Of a stretch of 64,000 nt of DNA, positions 23,411 through 30,992 are shown one piece after another. The notes below the pieces were generated by a model. That model ran no database searches. It was not told the DNA's origin and saw nothing but the letters and a program-made list of their open reading frames with translations. The stretch's first letter is position 1. Every line of letters starts with the position of its first letter. The position numbers and the translations under genes are program-made. The stretch comes from Arenibacter hampyeongensis (GTDB lineage Bacteria; Bacteroidota; Bacteroidia; Flavobacteriales; Flavobacteriaceae). The stretch is taken from contig NZ_PIOB01000013.1 in NCBI RefSeq assembly GCF_002909255.1, positions 28,429 through 92,428 of the forward strand. The letters are read 5' to 3'.

Positions 23411-23875
23411 CTACTTTTGATCTTGGTTTTTCTCTTTTCCGGACCATTCTAGAAACCCCTTATAAATATCAGGATGTTCCGTAAAATACCCTTTCAGCTC
23501 CGTTGAAATAACCGATTTTCCTTCTTCGAAAGCCTTCTCTCTTTCTTCCCCCAACTGTGCCACCTGATAGCCCAAATAGGCAGAAATGGACAGGGATAGG
23601 ATAAGGACCAAACTGACCATGAACAATAGCCATTCGGGGATGATTTGCGACTTCTTCAATTGTTCCTCTATTTTGATTGTTCTTACATCCTGCTCTTGAA
23701 AATGAACTTCCTGCGTTTTATTGAGTTCCTTCAGGTCATTTCTAATCGAGGAAATATCCTGTACCGTTTCAGAACCGGTGAGTTCCTTGCTCAACGTCTC
23801 CAGTTTCATCAACATCTGTTTCAATCCTTCCAATTCGTCCGTCAACAGTTCCGTAATCTCATCTAGCTTTGCCAT
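23411..23875 (-). CDS. Mobilization-associated coiled-coil membrane protein
   Basis: The 154-residue protein has a long heptad-rich N-terminal region (about 1-72), one membrane helix at about 80-104 (WLLFMVSLVLILSLSISAYLG) and an acidic-basic tail. It lies 18 bases downstream of the relaxase gene on the same strand, as the last gene of the mob operon. Similar small membrane proteins follow relaxase genes in Bacteroidetes elements, and their role in transfer is not known to me. A truncated, frameshifted copy of its 3' end lies at 13724-13884. Confidence 0.75.
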   Translation of the reverse strand: MAKLDEITELLTDELEGLKQMLMKLETLSKELTGSETVQDISSIRNDLKELNKTQEVHFQEQDVRTIKIEEQLKKSQIIPEWLLFMVSLVLILSLSISAYLGYQVAQLGEEREKAFEEGKSVISTELKGYFTEHPDIYKGFLEWSGKEKNQDQK

Positions 23876-23893
23876 ATTGATTTTGTTTAAATA

Positions 23894-24763
23894 TTAATAT
23901 CCTATTTCCATTCCTACACCTTTTTGAATCGTTTGTTTGATGACTGATTTAGCCAGTTTTATAGCGATATTCCCACTTAGCTGAGTGGCCTTTCCCATGA
24001 GGCTTACAGTATTGCTTTGGCCTTGCAGGAAGCTCCTCTCCACATGTTTTTCTATTCCCATCACCAATCTGCTGCCGGACATGGAACGGTGTACCTCGCT
24101 TCCTTTTAGGTTGTGGCCTTTGTATTGGAACCGGAACCCTTGCAGCTGATTGGACTTATTGATGCTGGGGATGACTACTACGTTTTTTACCTTCATAAGC
24201 TTGATATAGTTATCCAGGTCTTTGGGGCGTTGTTCGTTCATCACTTTTTCATGAACATTTTTAATCTCCAGTCTTATATTCAGTAACTGTTCCAATCTTT
24301 CCAGTTGAACTTCCCGTACCGTGGTTAGCCCCATTTTCTCCGCTACCCGTTCCGCGGCTAGCTGACTCCTCTTCCCGATAAAACTGTCGTTATAGGCAGT
24401 GCCGTTAAAATCGATCCGGTTTACGTACACATGAACATGCGTATGTGGCTGATTCCTATGAACAAAGGCGATGGCCTGATGTTCCTGTAATTTCATTTCC
24501 TTGAGAAACTTTGCAGTCATCTCGTTGAGCTCTTTGGCTTTTAGCTGTTTTCCATCTTCAATCGTAGGGCTGATGACAAAACTCAACGTATTCTTTTTGC
24601 ATTGATAGTTCTGGGATTGGATGATGTTGAACTCTTTGGTAATCTGGTTTGGGGTTTGCCCAGCCACGTGATTGGAGTATACGACCTCTGCTTGTTTCTC
24701 CTTGTTCCAGCCATAACTCATGGAATTTCCGGTATGCGATATTGATTTTCCTATGCCGATCAT
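23894..24763 (-). CDS. Relaxase / mobilization nuclease (MOBP-like)
   Basis: The 289-residue protein carries the relaxase histidine triad HTHVHVYVNRID (107-118), which binds the metal ion, and an N-terminal region with Y17 that may include the nicking tyrosine. It would nick at the transfer origin and pilot the strand during conjugative mobilization. It overlaps the upstream MobC-like gene by 4 bases. The length is normal for small Bacteroidetes relaxases. No coupling protein or mating apparatus is encoded nearby, so transfer would rely on a helper element. Confidence 0.92.
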   Translation of the reverse strand: MIGIGKSISHTGNSMSYGWNKEKQAEVVYSNHVAGQTPNQITKEFNIIQSQNYQCKKNTLSFVISPTIEDGKQLKAKELNEMTAKFLKEMKLQEHQAIAFVHRNQPHTHVHVYVNRIDFNGTAYNDSFIGKRSQLAAERVAEKMGLTTVREVQLERLEQLLNIRLEIKNVHEKVMNEQRPKDLDNYIKLMKVKNVVVIPSINKSNQLQGFRFQYKGHNLKGSEVHRSMSGSRLVMGIEKHVERSFLQGQSNTVSLMGKATQLSGNIAIKLAKSVIKQTIQKGVGMEIGY

Positions 24764-25056
24764 TTTTTGAAATTATAAAGATGGTTCTGTATTTCTTCTG
24801 CTAGCTTTGTCACCTCGGCCGTCAGTTTGGGATCCCGTTTTCGGTACATGTTCCCGATCAATTTAAAGTTGGTCCCGTACTTGGCCAACATCTTATAAAG
24901 GTCTATTTGCTCCTCTGTTAACCGCTCAATGATCTTATCCCCTAAGGCGGCACGCCTACAATATTCGCTCACGCTCAGACCGCTCTTTTTGGCCTTTATC
25001 CTGAGCAACTTCTTCTCGAAGAGGGAACATCGAAATTTAACATAGGTACGTTTCAT
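24760..25056 (-). CDS. MobC-like relaxosome accessory protein
   Basis: The 98-residue basic protein starts with a ribbon-helix-helix region (YVKFRCSLFEKKLLRIKAKKSG followed by SVSEYCRRAAL) and continues into a helical tail (EQIDLYKMLAKYGTNFKLIGN), the layout of MobC-type proteins that bind the transfer origin and assist the relaxase. It is the first gene of the mob operon. Two inverted repeats occupy the 150 bases before it. Confidence 0.85.
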   Translation of the reverse strand: MKRTYVKFRCSLFEKKLLRIKAKKSGLSVSEYCRRAALGDKIIERLTEEQIDLYKMLAKYGTNFKLIGNMYRKRDPKLTAEVTKLAEEIQNHLYNFKK

Positions 25057-25065
25057 TTTTTACGT

Positions 25066-25116
25066 CTTTGCGACCTTCGGGAGCAAAGCAAGATTGTCTT
25101 TGTGGCAACAAAGACA
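25066..25116. other. Candidate transfer origin (oriT)
   Basis: Two hairpins lie directly upstream of the MobC-like gene: ctttgc (25066-25071) with gcaaag (25083-25088), and tgtctttgt (25095-25103) with acaaagaca (25108-25116). Inverted repeats next to mobC/relaxase genes are the usual position of oriT. The nick site itself cannot be assigned. Confidence 0.5.
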
Positions 25117-25217
25117 CATCTTGAATTACATCACTATCAGATTATTTTATTTATGCGTTAAAATTGTATATATTAATAGTTATTTCATTTTCGAGATTAA
25201 ATATCATCATCATCAGG

Positions 25218-26081
25218 TCATTTCTTTTGAGCGGTCCACCATCCATTTACGTCTTTAAAATTTTCGTATAATTTGGATCTATCCGTACATTTTGGCTGTT
25301 GTTGCATCATTAGGTTAACGGCATTTCTTCCTGCACTATCATTGTCCAGATAAAGCATAATCGATTCATAGGGCTCAAACATCACAAACGTTTTTTCTAT
25401 AAAGCCCAAGGAGTTTAATATCAAAAGATCATTCGTTTCCATTAGATGTTTGTCCCGCTCCAATAGGCTCAACATATCGAACATTCCCTCTGTAACGATC
25501 AGCCTACTGTTTCCGTTCTGGAGGTGAGTGACGTCTTTTGGGGAGCTGGAATTCTTATAATATTTGTTCCGCAATTCCCAACCTCCGGAGTTGTTCGCTA
25601 AGCCTAGAGCGAAATACATCTTGTCCTTAAACTTATAGTGAACTTCCTTGCAAAGTTTTCTGGCAGTCAATATGGAAATCCCTCTTTTCATTACATATTC
25701 CCCTAGCGCAAAATGGCCCAGTTCCTTAATAAGTTTCACTTCGATCTTATCCTGTTTATCCTCTTCTAAAAGTGGCGGCTGAAAAGAAAAAGAGATTTGT
25801 CCGTTTTGTAGCCAATCCAATGTTTCCTTTACCGATGAGTTGTTGACCAGGCAAATCAGATCGATTACATTTCCCCCTTTCCCTATTCCGTGGTCGTACC
25901 ATCGGTTCAGTTTCTTGGACACCTTAAAAGAGGCTTGGGTTTCTGAGCGGAACGGACTCAGGAACCAAGCTTCTTTATTAGATTCCTTTGTTGGAAAGTG
26001 CCCGAGTTTTGCCAACGCTTTTTCGATGGGAAAAGCTCTGGCTCTTTCACACGTTAGTTTATTGGTTCTTTCTTTTTTCAT
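25218..26081 (-). CDS. Mobile-element primase with degenerate CHC2 zinc finger and TOPRIM domain
   Basis: The 287-residue protein has the layout of a DnaG-type primase fragment: an N-terminal CHC2-like region (AWFLSPFRSETQASFKV then GKGGNVIDLICLV) and a C-terminal TOPRIM domain (IVTEGMFDMLSLL with the catalytic glutamate, and LYLDNDSAGR with the DxD). The cysteine and histidine residues that bind zinc in true CHC2 fingers are absent from their usual places. Such proteins are regular companions of VapE-like ATPases and relaxases in Bacteroidetes elements and probably act in element replication. The VapE-like gene lies 227 bases upstream. Confidence 0.85.
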   Translation of the reverse strand: MKKERTNKLTCERARAFPIEKALAKLGHFPTKESNKEAWFLSPFRSETQASFKVSKKLNRWYDHGIGKGGNVIDLICLVNNSSVKETLDWLQNGQISFSFQPPLLEEDKQDKIEVKLIKELGHFALGEYVMKRGISILTARKLCKEVHYKFKDKMYFALGLANNSGGWELRNKYYKNSSSPKDVTHLQNGNSRLIVTEGMFDMLSLLERDKHLMETNDLLILNSLGFIEKTFVMFEPYESIMLYLDNDSAGRNAVNLMMQQQPKCTDRSKLYENFKDVNGWWTAQKK

Positions 26082-26107
26082 CAGTTAATTCTTTTTTTCG
26101 TTTTTCT

Positions 26108-26295
26108 CTTACCTTCCTACCTAAGTCCCTGTTTATAGGGGTTTAGAGCTTAGGTGGGTTCTTTTTTGATCTTACCCATCTTACCCTAATAGGTAGGATA
26201 GGTAATACCTAGGTAACTAGTGGTTAATGTATCTTACCTTATGGTAGCTTCCGCAGTTGGGGCGGTCATGGTCCGTTAGGTAAGTAGGTAGGTAC
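26108..26295. repeat. Cluster of CTTACC/GGTAAG and TAGGTA repeats, candidate replication origin
   Basis: The 227-bp gap between the VapE-like and primase genes is crowded with short related units: cttacc at 26108, 26171, 26180 and 26233, the inverse ggtaag at 26279, and several taggta elements around 26190-26217 and 26276-26294. Iteron-like arrays next to replication genes commonly mark origins. It may also regulate the primase operon. Confidence 0.55.
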
Positions 26296-26308
26296 AATGG
26301 CACTTTTT

Positions 26309-27502
26309 CTACGATTCTACTTCCCAGGGACTTTTGGCAAATACCGATTTGGCCAGATACCCATACACCTGGCGTTTGGGATGTTTCACCCGTTGGAAAT
26401 TGAATCCGGAAAGCGCACGCCCAAGGTTTATCTGGTTCAGTCTTACGTTCAAGCTACTCAGCTTTACCAATACATCGGAGGCGGTCACGAAGTCGTTGAC
26501 ATCATTCGACTTTTCAAAGTATTTGGAAACCAGTTCCTCCTCGGTAGTCAATTTGGTATATTTTTTATTCCGTTCTTCGTTCTCCATAATATCCGTTAGC
26601 GTAAGTTCTGGATTGAAGCCTGGATCAGTATAGGCGAGGTGGTAGGCCTGTATCCACACGTTCTTGATTTCCACTTCCTTGGAGTAGGAGAAATCTATTT
26701 TATCCATTAGCTCAAAGCACAACCACCTTACCGATCCAGTCTCATCGTTTAGAAATGAGGACATATTGGTAGAGCCCAAAAACGAACAGATTCTGGGCAG
26801 GGTAGTGTTCTTTCGGTCATAGGGCAGGCGTTCGTTGATGAAGGTCTTGGAAAAGAATGCTTTCAGTGCGTTCACGTCTTTCTTGGTAAGCACGGCCAGC
26901 TCATCCAAGTTGTAAAGGAAGTTCCGGCACAATTGGATCCTGGCATCCTTATCATTGCTGATGTCCTCCGCCATATAATCGGCTAATTCTGGGGGACAGA
27001 TAAACCGGCACCAGGTAGATTTCCCCGAGCTCTGTCCCTTATGGCTGATGATCAGGGCCTGCTTGTTGAAGTAGCCCGGTTCCAGTGCACATTTTATGGC
27101 TCGGACCAGCCATTTTTTAAAATGGTAAAGAAAAGCCTCATCATCATAGGTAGGGACGTAGGAAGCCAGTTTTTTGATATGGTCTTCTCCGTCCCATTTA
27201 GGGAGAGATTGGAAGTACGCTTTAATAGGGTTGTATTTGGGAATGAGTTCCGACCGAATCAGAATTTCCAATTTTCCGGTACTGATATCGACACCTGCTT
27301 TGGCAAGTTCAATAATCAGGGAATTGAGGTTTAGATAGGACCATTCAGCTCGTTTCTTGAACGATATCTGGAAATCATGGGATATCTCATTGTACATAAT
27401 ATCATACTTCCCTTCCAAGTATTCAATGGTATAATCGTAGATCGTCTTTTTCTTGGCATCCTTTACCTTGTAAAGTTGACCCCGATGGTCACCGACTATC
27501 AT
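26309..27502 (-). CDS. VapE-family ATPase (virulence-associated E-like helicase)
   Basis: The 397-residue protein belongs to the VapE family. Residues 90-115 (IKAYFQSLPKWDGEDHI) and the P-loop GQSSGKST (156-163) are typical, followed by NFLYNLDELAVLTKKDVNALKAF with the Walker B acidic pair and FLGSTNMSSFLNDETGSVRW, a sensor-like motif. The fold is related to superfamily 3 helicases of phages and plasmids, which unwind DNA at origins. It overlaps the upstream helix-turn-helix gene by 4 bases. Confidence 0.88.
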   Translation of the reverse strand: MIVGDHRGQLYKVKDAKKKTIYDYTIEYLEGKYDIMYNEISHDFQISFKKRAEWSYLNLNSLIIELAKAGVDISTGKLEILIRSELIPKYNPIKAYFQSLPKWDGEDHIKKLASYVPTYDDEAFLYHFKKWLVRAIKCALEPGYFNKQALIISHKGQSSGKSTWCRFICPPELADYMAEDISNDKDARIQLCRNFLYNLDELAVLTKKDVNALKAFFSKTFINERLPYDRKNTTLPRICSFLGSTNMSSFLNDETGSVRWLCFELMDKIDFSYSKEVEIKNVWIQAYHLAYTDPGFNPELTLTDIMENEERNKKYTKLTTEEELVSKYFEKSNDVNDFVTASDVLVKLSSLNVRLNQINLGRALSGFNFQRVKHPKRQVYGYLAKSVFAKSPWEVES

Positions 27503-27786
27503 GGCCGTCTATTTTTAAGGGTATGTCTCAGGGCCTCGTTCTCAATATCGGCCTTGGATTTTCTACTGTTCTGTAGCAGCCAATTATTCAGCTTTCTCTT
27601 TTCAAAGAAAATCATTTTTCCGTTGGGCTTGGAGTGGGGGATAGTCCCGGAGGAAGTCAGTTTGTAAAGATAGCTTCTCGATATTCCGGTGTAGTCACAG
27701 GTTTCCTCAAAAGTCAACACCTCTTTATGGCAGGTTAACAGTTTTTCCAAGCGATCTAAGCGATCAAAAATTAAAATAGTGTCCAT
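27499..27786 (-). CDS. Helix-turn-helix (excisionase-like) DNA-binding protein
   Basis: The 95-residue protein has an HTH_17/MerR-like domain at about 24-68: LTFEETCDYTGISRSYLYKLTSSG followed by the wing PHSKPNGKMIFFEKRKLNNWL. In integrative elements such proteins act as excisionase or as regulator of the replication genes. The next gene overlaps it by 4 bases. A perfect 18-bp palindrome lies 28 bases upstream. Confidence 0.85.
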   Translation of the reverse strand: MDTILIFDRLDRLEKLLTCHKEVLTFEETCDYTGISRSYLYKLTSSGTIPHSKPNGKMIFFEKRKLNNWLLQNSRKSKADIENEALRHTLKNRRP

Positions 27787-27813
27787 TTGTTTCTCTTTTA
27801 AGAATAAGAAATG

Positions 27814-27831
27814 AACAAAAGCGCTTTTGTT
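27814..27831. promoter_or_regulatory. Perfect 18-bp palindrome upstream of the HTH gene
   Basis: aacaaaagcgcttttgtt reads identically on both strands and is centred 36 bases upstream of the HTH start. It is a likely operator for that gene, possibly autoregulatory. Confidence 0.5.
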
Positions 27832-28266
27832 TACCTTCTATAGGTTTGTTAAAATAAAAGTAGAAAATAGGTGGGCTGAAAGCCATGAGAAACACAAATA
27901 GTTATCCACAACTATCTGTATTACAGCGCTATGTGTTATATGGAGCCAATTGATAGCAAAGGAATTTTCATTTAATTTTATTTGATATCATAAAACATCA
28001 AATGGCACCGAATGTTATACTGGTCAAATTGGTGTTTTTAGGTGAAAAACAGAGTTATTAACAATTGAAAAGGAGGGAGTTGGAGATTTGGAGGTGGATA
28101 AAGGGCAGTTTTTACTTATTTTGACTCTTCTAAATTCAATTTCTTAATCCTAATTTTTTGAAATAATCTTCTGGATAAATAAAATTTCGAAGGTTTTAGA
28201 CTGGAATTTTAAACTATCCTATTTTTGGGGGAGCCTACATAGCTATGTAAAAAATCTAAACCACCA
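27832..28266. other. Gene-free region between integrase and replication genes
   Basis: Roughly 430 AT-rich bases contain the DnaA-box-like nonamer, a G-rich patch (about 28067-28106) and a 12-bp palindrome acatagctatgt near 28239. No credible gene was found. Confidence 0.45.
27902..27910 (+). other. DnaA-box-like nonamer
   Basis: ttatccaca is an exact match to the consensus DnaA box TTATNCACA. It is a single copy in the gene-free region between integrase and HTH genes. Chance occurrence is possible. Confidence 0.4.
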
Positions 28267-29424
28267 CTACAACAAATCCAAATTCAACTTGGGGAGTAAG
28301 TTTGCGGCTTCTTTCATTTTCTTGTCAATGATTTTTGCATAAATCTCCGTAGTTCTTATTTCACGGTGCCCTAGGCGTTTGGAAACCGTATAGATATCAG
28401 CACCATTTTCCAATAATAGTACCGCATTGGTATGTCTAGCGGAATGAAAGGTGATGTGCTTGTTAATGCCGGCAAACATGCACCAACGGAGGAGTTGGAG
28501 GTTCATATGGGCACTATAACGAAGGCCTTTGAATACTCGATCATTGGGACCTCTGCGTTCCCCAAGTAGCGTCCTGGCCTGTTGTGAGATATACAAGTAT
28601 TCTACTCCTTCGGTTTTCTTTTGCTTAAACACGATTCGGAAGATAAGATCACTGGAATTGTCAGCACCTTCTTCCCGTACCTCCAACCATTTTAATTTAT
28701 TGACATCCGACCATCTTATGCCAGTTAGGGATGAAAATAAAAAGGCTCGTTTAAGAAGTGGGATAGGGCAGGGGGTCTGTGACAATTTTTGAAGTTCATC
28801 AGATGTGAGGTATTCTCGAGTAGATTCCCCCATTGTAAAACCTTTGACTTTTTTAATGAGGTTTTCTTTTAGGTAGCCTTCATCGAAAGCTGCATTAAGG
28901 CAAGCCTTAAATTTGTTAAAATAGGTATGTTTGGTGTTTTGGGAAAGGTTCTTACTACTTTTTGTTACGGCTACAGTATCCAGGTATTTTTTAAACCCTT
29001 TAATGAAATCAACATCTAAATCGTTTAGAGTGATGTGGGCAGGACAATAGGCTTCTATGTGCTTTTGTGCGGCATCCCAGTTGTCATAATTGCCTTTGGT
29101 CTGGTAGCGTTCCTCTTTCTTCTGGACGTAAAAGTCTAATAAACTAACTTTTCCTTTTGTGTCGTTTTTAAGGTGATACTTCCCCTGATAGACTTCAGCC
29201 TTTCTAATGGCCAGTATTTGTTCGGCCAATTCAAGATGTTCCTGATTCTTTTTCTTTTCATCCGTCGTTTTGGGATCTTCTATTAAATAGAGTTGTAGGT
29301 ATTCGTAATTTCTAAGGTGTTTAACCTTTCCATTACTAAGAGTTTTAATTCCTTTATAGAACTCTAAATAAAGGCTCTGTTTCCCAGTTTTTAATTTCTT
29401 CTTCCTTAAGTGAACTTTCATCAT
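28267..29424 (-). CDS. int: Tyrosine recombinase (integrase) of the element
   Basis: From ATG 29424 the product is 385 residues; the frame extends 16 codons further to 29472, but that extension covers the arm-type repeats. Order of domains: an Arm-type DNA-binding domain (VHLRKKKLKTGKQSLYLEFYKG), a SAM-like core-binding domain (about 110-210), and the catalytic domain with R in SLTGIRWSDV, K in FKQKKTEG, H-x-x-R in HSARHTNAVLL, H in LGHREIRTTEIYAKI and the nucleophilic Y of that segment. All six conserved positions appear intact. It lies next to attR in mnmE, and its product should excise and integrate the element. Confidence 0.93.
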   Translation of the reverse strand: MMKVHLRKKKLKTGKQSLYLEFYKGIKTLSNGKVKHLRNYEYLQLYLIEDPKTTDEKKKNQEHLELAEQILAIRKAEVYQGKYHLKNDTKGKVSLLDFYVQKKEERYQTKGNYDNWDAAQKHIEAYCPAHITLNDLDVDFIKGFKKYLDTVAVTKSSKNLSQNTKHTYFNKFKACLNAAFDEGYLKENLIKKVKGFTMGESTREYLTSDELQKLSQTPCPIPLLKRAFLFSSLTGIRWSDVNKLKWLEVREEGADNSSDLIFRIVFKQKKTEGVEYLYISQQARTLLGERRGPNDRVFKGLRYSAHMNLQLLRWCMFAGINKHITFHSARHTNAVLLLENGADIYTVSKRLGHREIRTTEIYAKIIDKKMKEAANLLPKLNLDLL

Positions 29425-29425
29425 A

Positions 29426-29484
29426 GCGACACATTTTTTGTGTCTCGTCTTATACAAAGGAGAATGCGACACACATGAGACACA
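29426..29484. repeat. Right-end arm-type repeats
   Basis: gcgacaca occurs at 29426 and 29466, gagacaca at 29477, and the inverse tgtgtctc at 29439. The units at 29466 and 29477 are 11 bases apart, as in the left-end pair at 12707. They overlap the integrase translation start, so integrase binding could also repress its own gene. Confidence 0.6.
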
Positions 29485-29594
29485 ATAAAAGTACGAAAAT
29501 AAGACAAATATGGGAAAACAAAAATCTAAAAGTTATTAACAAGTGATTGATTTGCAACCATTTGTAATCATATGATATCAAATAAAAACAGTGT

Positions 29595-29612
29595 CTATTT
29601 CCCGATACAAAA
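29595..29612. other. attR-like site: functional 3' end of mnmE
   Basis: The last six codons of mnmE (FCIGK-stop on the minus strand) share the core CCGATACA with the displaced copy at 12651-12668. The gene reading frame is intact, as is usual when integration regenerates the target gene. Confidence 0.8.
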
Positions 29613-30992
29613 ATTAGCAAAAATATTCCCCAAAAGTTCGTCATTGGTCACTTGTCCCGTAATTTCCCCCAAATGGTAGAGTGCTTCCTTTACATCTATG
29701 GCCAAGAGATCGCTGGGGGTATCCTCCTCCATACCCAATTGCACCTTTTCTATCTCTTCCAAAGCCTTTAGAAGGGAGCTATAATGCCTTGTATTGGTCA
29801 CAATGGTTTCACTATTCCGCAAGGCTCCCGTGTTTACAAAATCCAACAAACGCGATTTTAGGGCTTCCACTCCTTTTCCAGTTTTTGCGGATAATAAGTG
29901 CAGTTCCGGGATATGGGATTGCAGTATTATTATTTGTTCATCATTCAACATATCTACCTTATTGGCAATTACTACCAAGGGTTTGTGGGGATATTTATTT
30001 TTTATTTTTTCCAATTCCTTTATGCTGGACTTCAGTTTAGCTGCATTGGTTGCCATCTGCCAGCCATCTACCAATAGCACCACTACCTGGGCCTGTTCTA
30101 TTTTTTCAAAAGTCTTTTTTATCCCTATACTTTCCACCACGTCTTTGGTATCCCGGATACCGGCCGTATCAATAAACCGAAATCCGATGCCTCCTATTAC
30201 AATCTCGTCCTCAATGGTATCTCTTGTAGTACCTGCAATTTCACTAACAATGGCCCGCTCCTCATTTAAAAGGGAATTGAGCAAGGTAGATTTGCCCACA
30301 TTAGGTTCCCCAACAATAGCAATGGGAATCCCGTTCTTGATCACGTTGCCCACGGCAAAGGAATCGATCAATCGCTTTAAGATCCTTTGTATCTTGGTAA
30401 GTAGTATATTAAACTGGGTCCGGTCCGCAAATTCTACATCCTCCTCTGCAAAGTCGAGCTCCAATTCCATAAGGGAAGCAAAGTTCAGAAGCTGGTCCCT
30501 CAATTTTTTAATTTCGTTGCTAAATCCACCCCGCATCTGCTGTATGGCTATCTGGTGACTGGCCTCGTTATCCGAAGCAATTAGATCAGCCACGGCTTCG
30601 GCCTGACTCAGGTCCATTTTGCCGTTTAAAAAGGCGCGTAGTGTAAATTCCCCTGCAGTTGCCATTCGACATCCATTCCGCAAGAACAACTGAATAATTT
30701 GCTGTTGAATATAGGGGGAACCATGGCAGGATATTTCCACGACATCTTCACCTGTATAGGAATGTGGACCTTTAAAAAGAGATAATAGGACTTCATCCAA
30801 CACCTTATCGTTCTCCGTAATATGTCCAAAATGAATGGTATGGCTATTCTGTTTTTTCAAATCCTTTCCTCTAATCGATTTAAAGATGGGATTGGCCAAG
30901 GTAATGGCATCTTGCCCGGAAATACGGATAACGGCTATGGCACCTGCTCCTGATGGAGTGGCCAAAGCAATGATGTTGTCGTTGGTAATCAT
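29595..30992 (-). CDS. mnmE: tRNA uridine-5-carboxymethylaminomethyl(34) synthesis GTPase MnmE
   Basis: The 465-residue protein is full length. The N-terminal tetrahydrofolate-binding domain (about 1-120, with GAGAIAVIRISG) precedes a helical domain that carries the inserted G domain: GEPNVGKST (228-236), DTAG (275-278) and NKVD. The universal C terminus FCIGK with its catalytic cysteine is present. With MnmG it modifies U34 of certain tRNAs. Its 3' end is the integration site of the adjacent element, and the integrase lies just beyond its stop. A lone gene reading leftwards. Confidence 0.97.
   Translation of the reverse strand: MITNDNIIALATPSGAGAIAVIRISGQDAITLANPIFKSIRGKDLKKQNSHTIHFGHITENDKVLDEVLLSLFKGPHSYTGEDVVEISCHGSPYIQQQIIQLFLRNGCRMATAGEFTLRAFLNGKMDLSQAEAVADLIASDNEASHQIAIQQMRGGFSNEIKKLRDQLLNFASLMELELDFAEEDVEFADRTQFNILLTKIQRILKRLIDSFAVGNVIKNGIPIAIVGEPNVGKSTLLNSLLNEERAIVSEIAGTTRDTIEDEIVIGGIGFRFIDTAGIRDTKDVVESIGIKKTFEKIEQAQVVVLLVDGWQMATNAAKLKSSIKELEKIKNKYPHKPLVVIANKVDMLNDEQIIILQSHIPELHLLSAKTGKGVEALKSRLLDFVNTGALRNSETIVTNTRHYSSLLKALEEIEKVQLGMEEDTPSDLLAIDVKEALYHLGEITGQVTNDELLGNIFANFCIGK

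Larger units (their letters stand above)
12651..29612. mobile_element. Integrated mobilizable element in the 3' end of mnmE (about 17 kb)
   Basis: Boundaries are two copies of the mnmE 3' terminus in the same orientation, 12651-12668 and 29595-29612, which agree at 14 of 18 bases and share the core CCGATACA. A tyrosine recombinase gene lies just inside the right end, reading away from mnmE. The content is a mobilization and replication core (23.4-29.5 kb) and a cargo region (12.8-23.3 kb) with three toxin-antitoxin systems, a primase-helicase and a large unknown protein. No type IV secretion or conjugation genes are present, so it would need a helper to transfer. Integration at the last codons of mnmE (trmE/thdF) is the known target of SGI1-type islands. 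Confidence 0.87.

Noticed and set aside
29794..30558. 254-codon open frame on the + strand
   Set aside because: It lies antisense within mnmE, has low-complexity serine-rich composition and no domain; it is a frame shadow.
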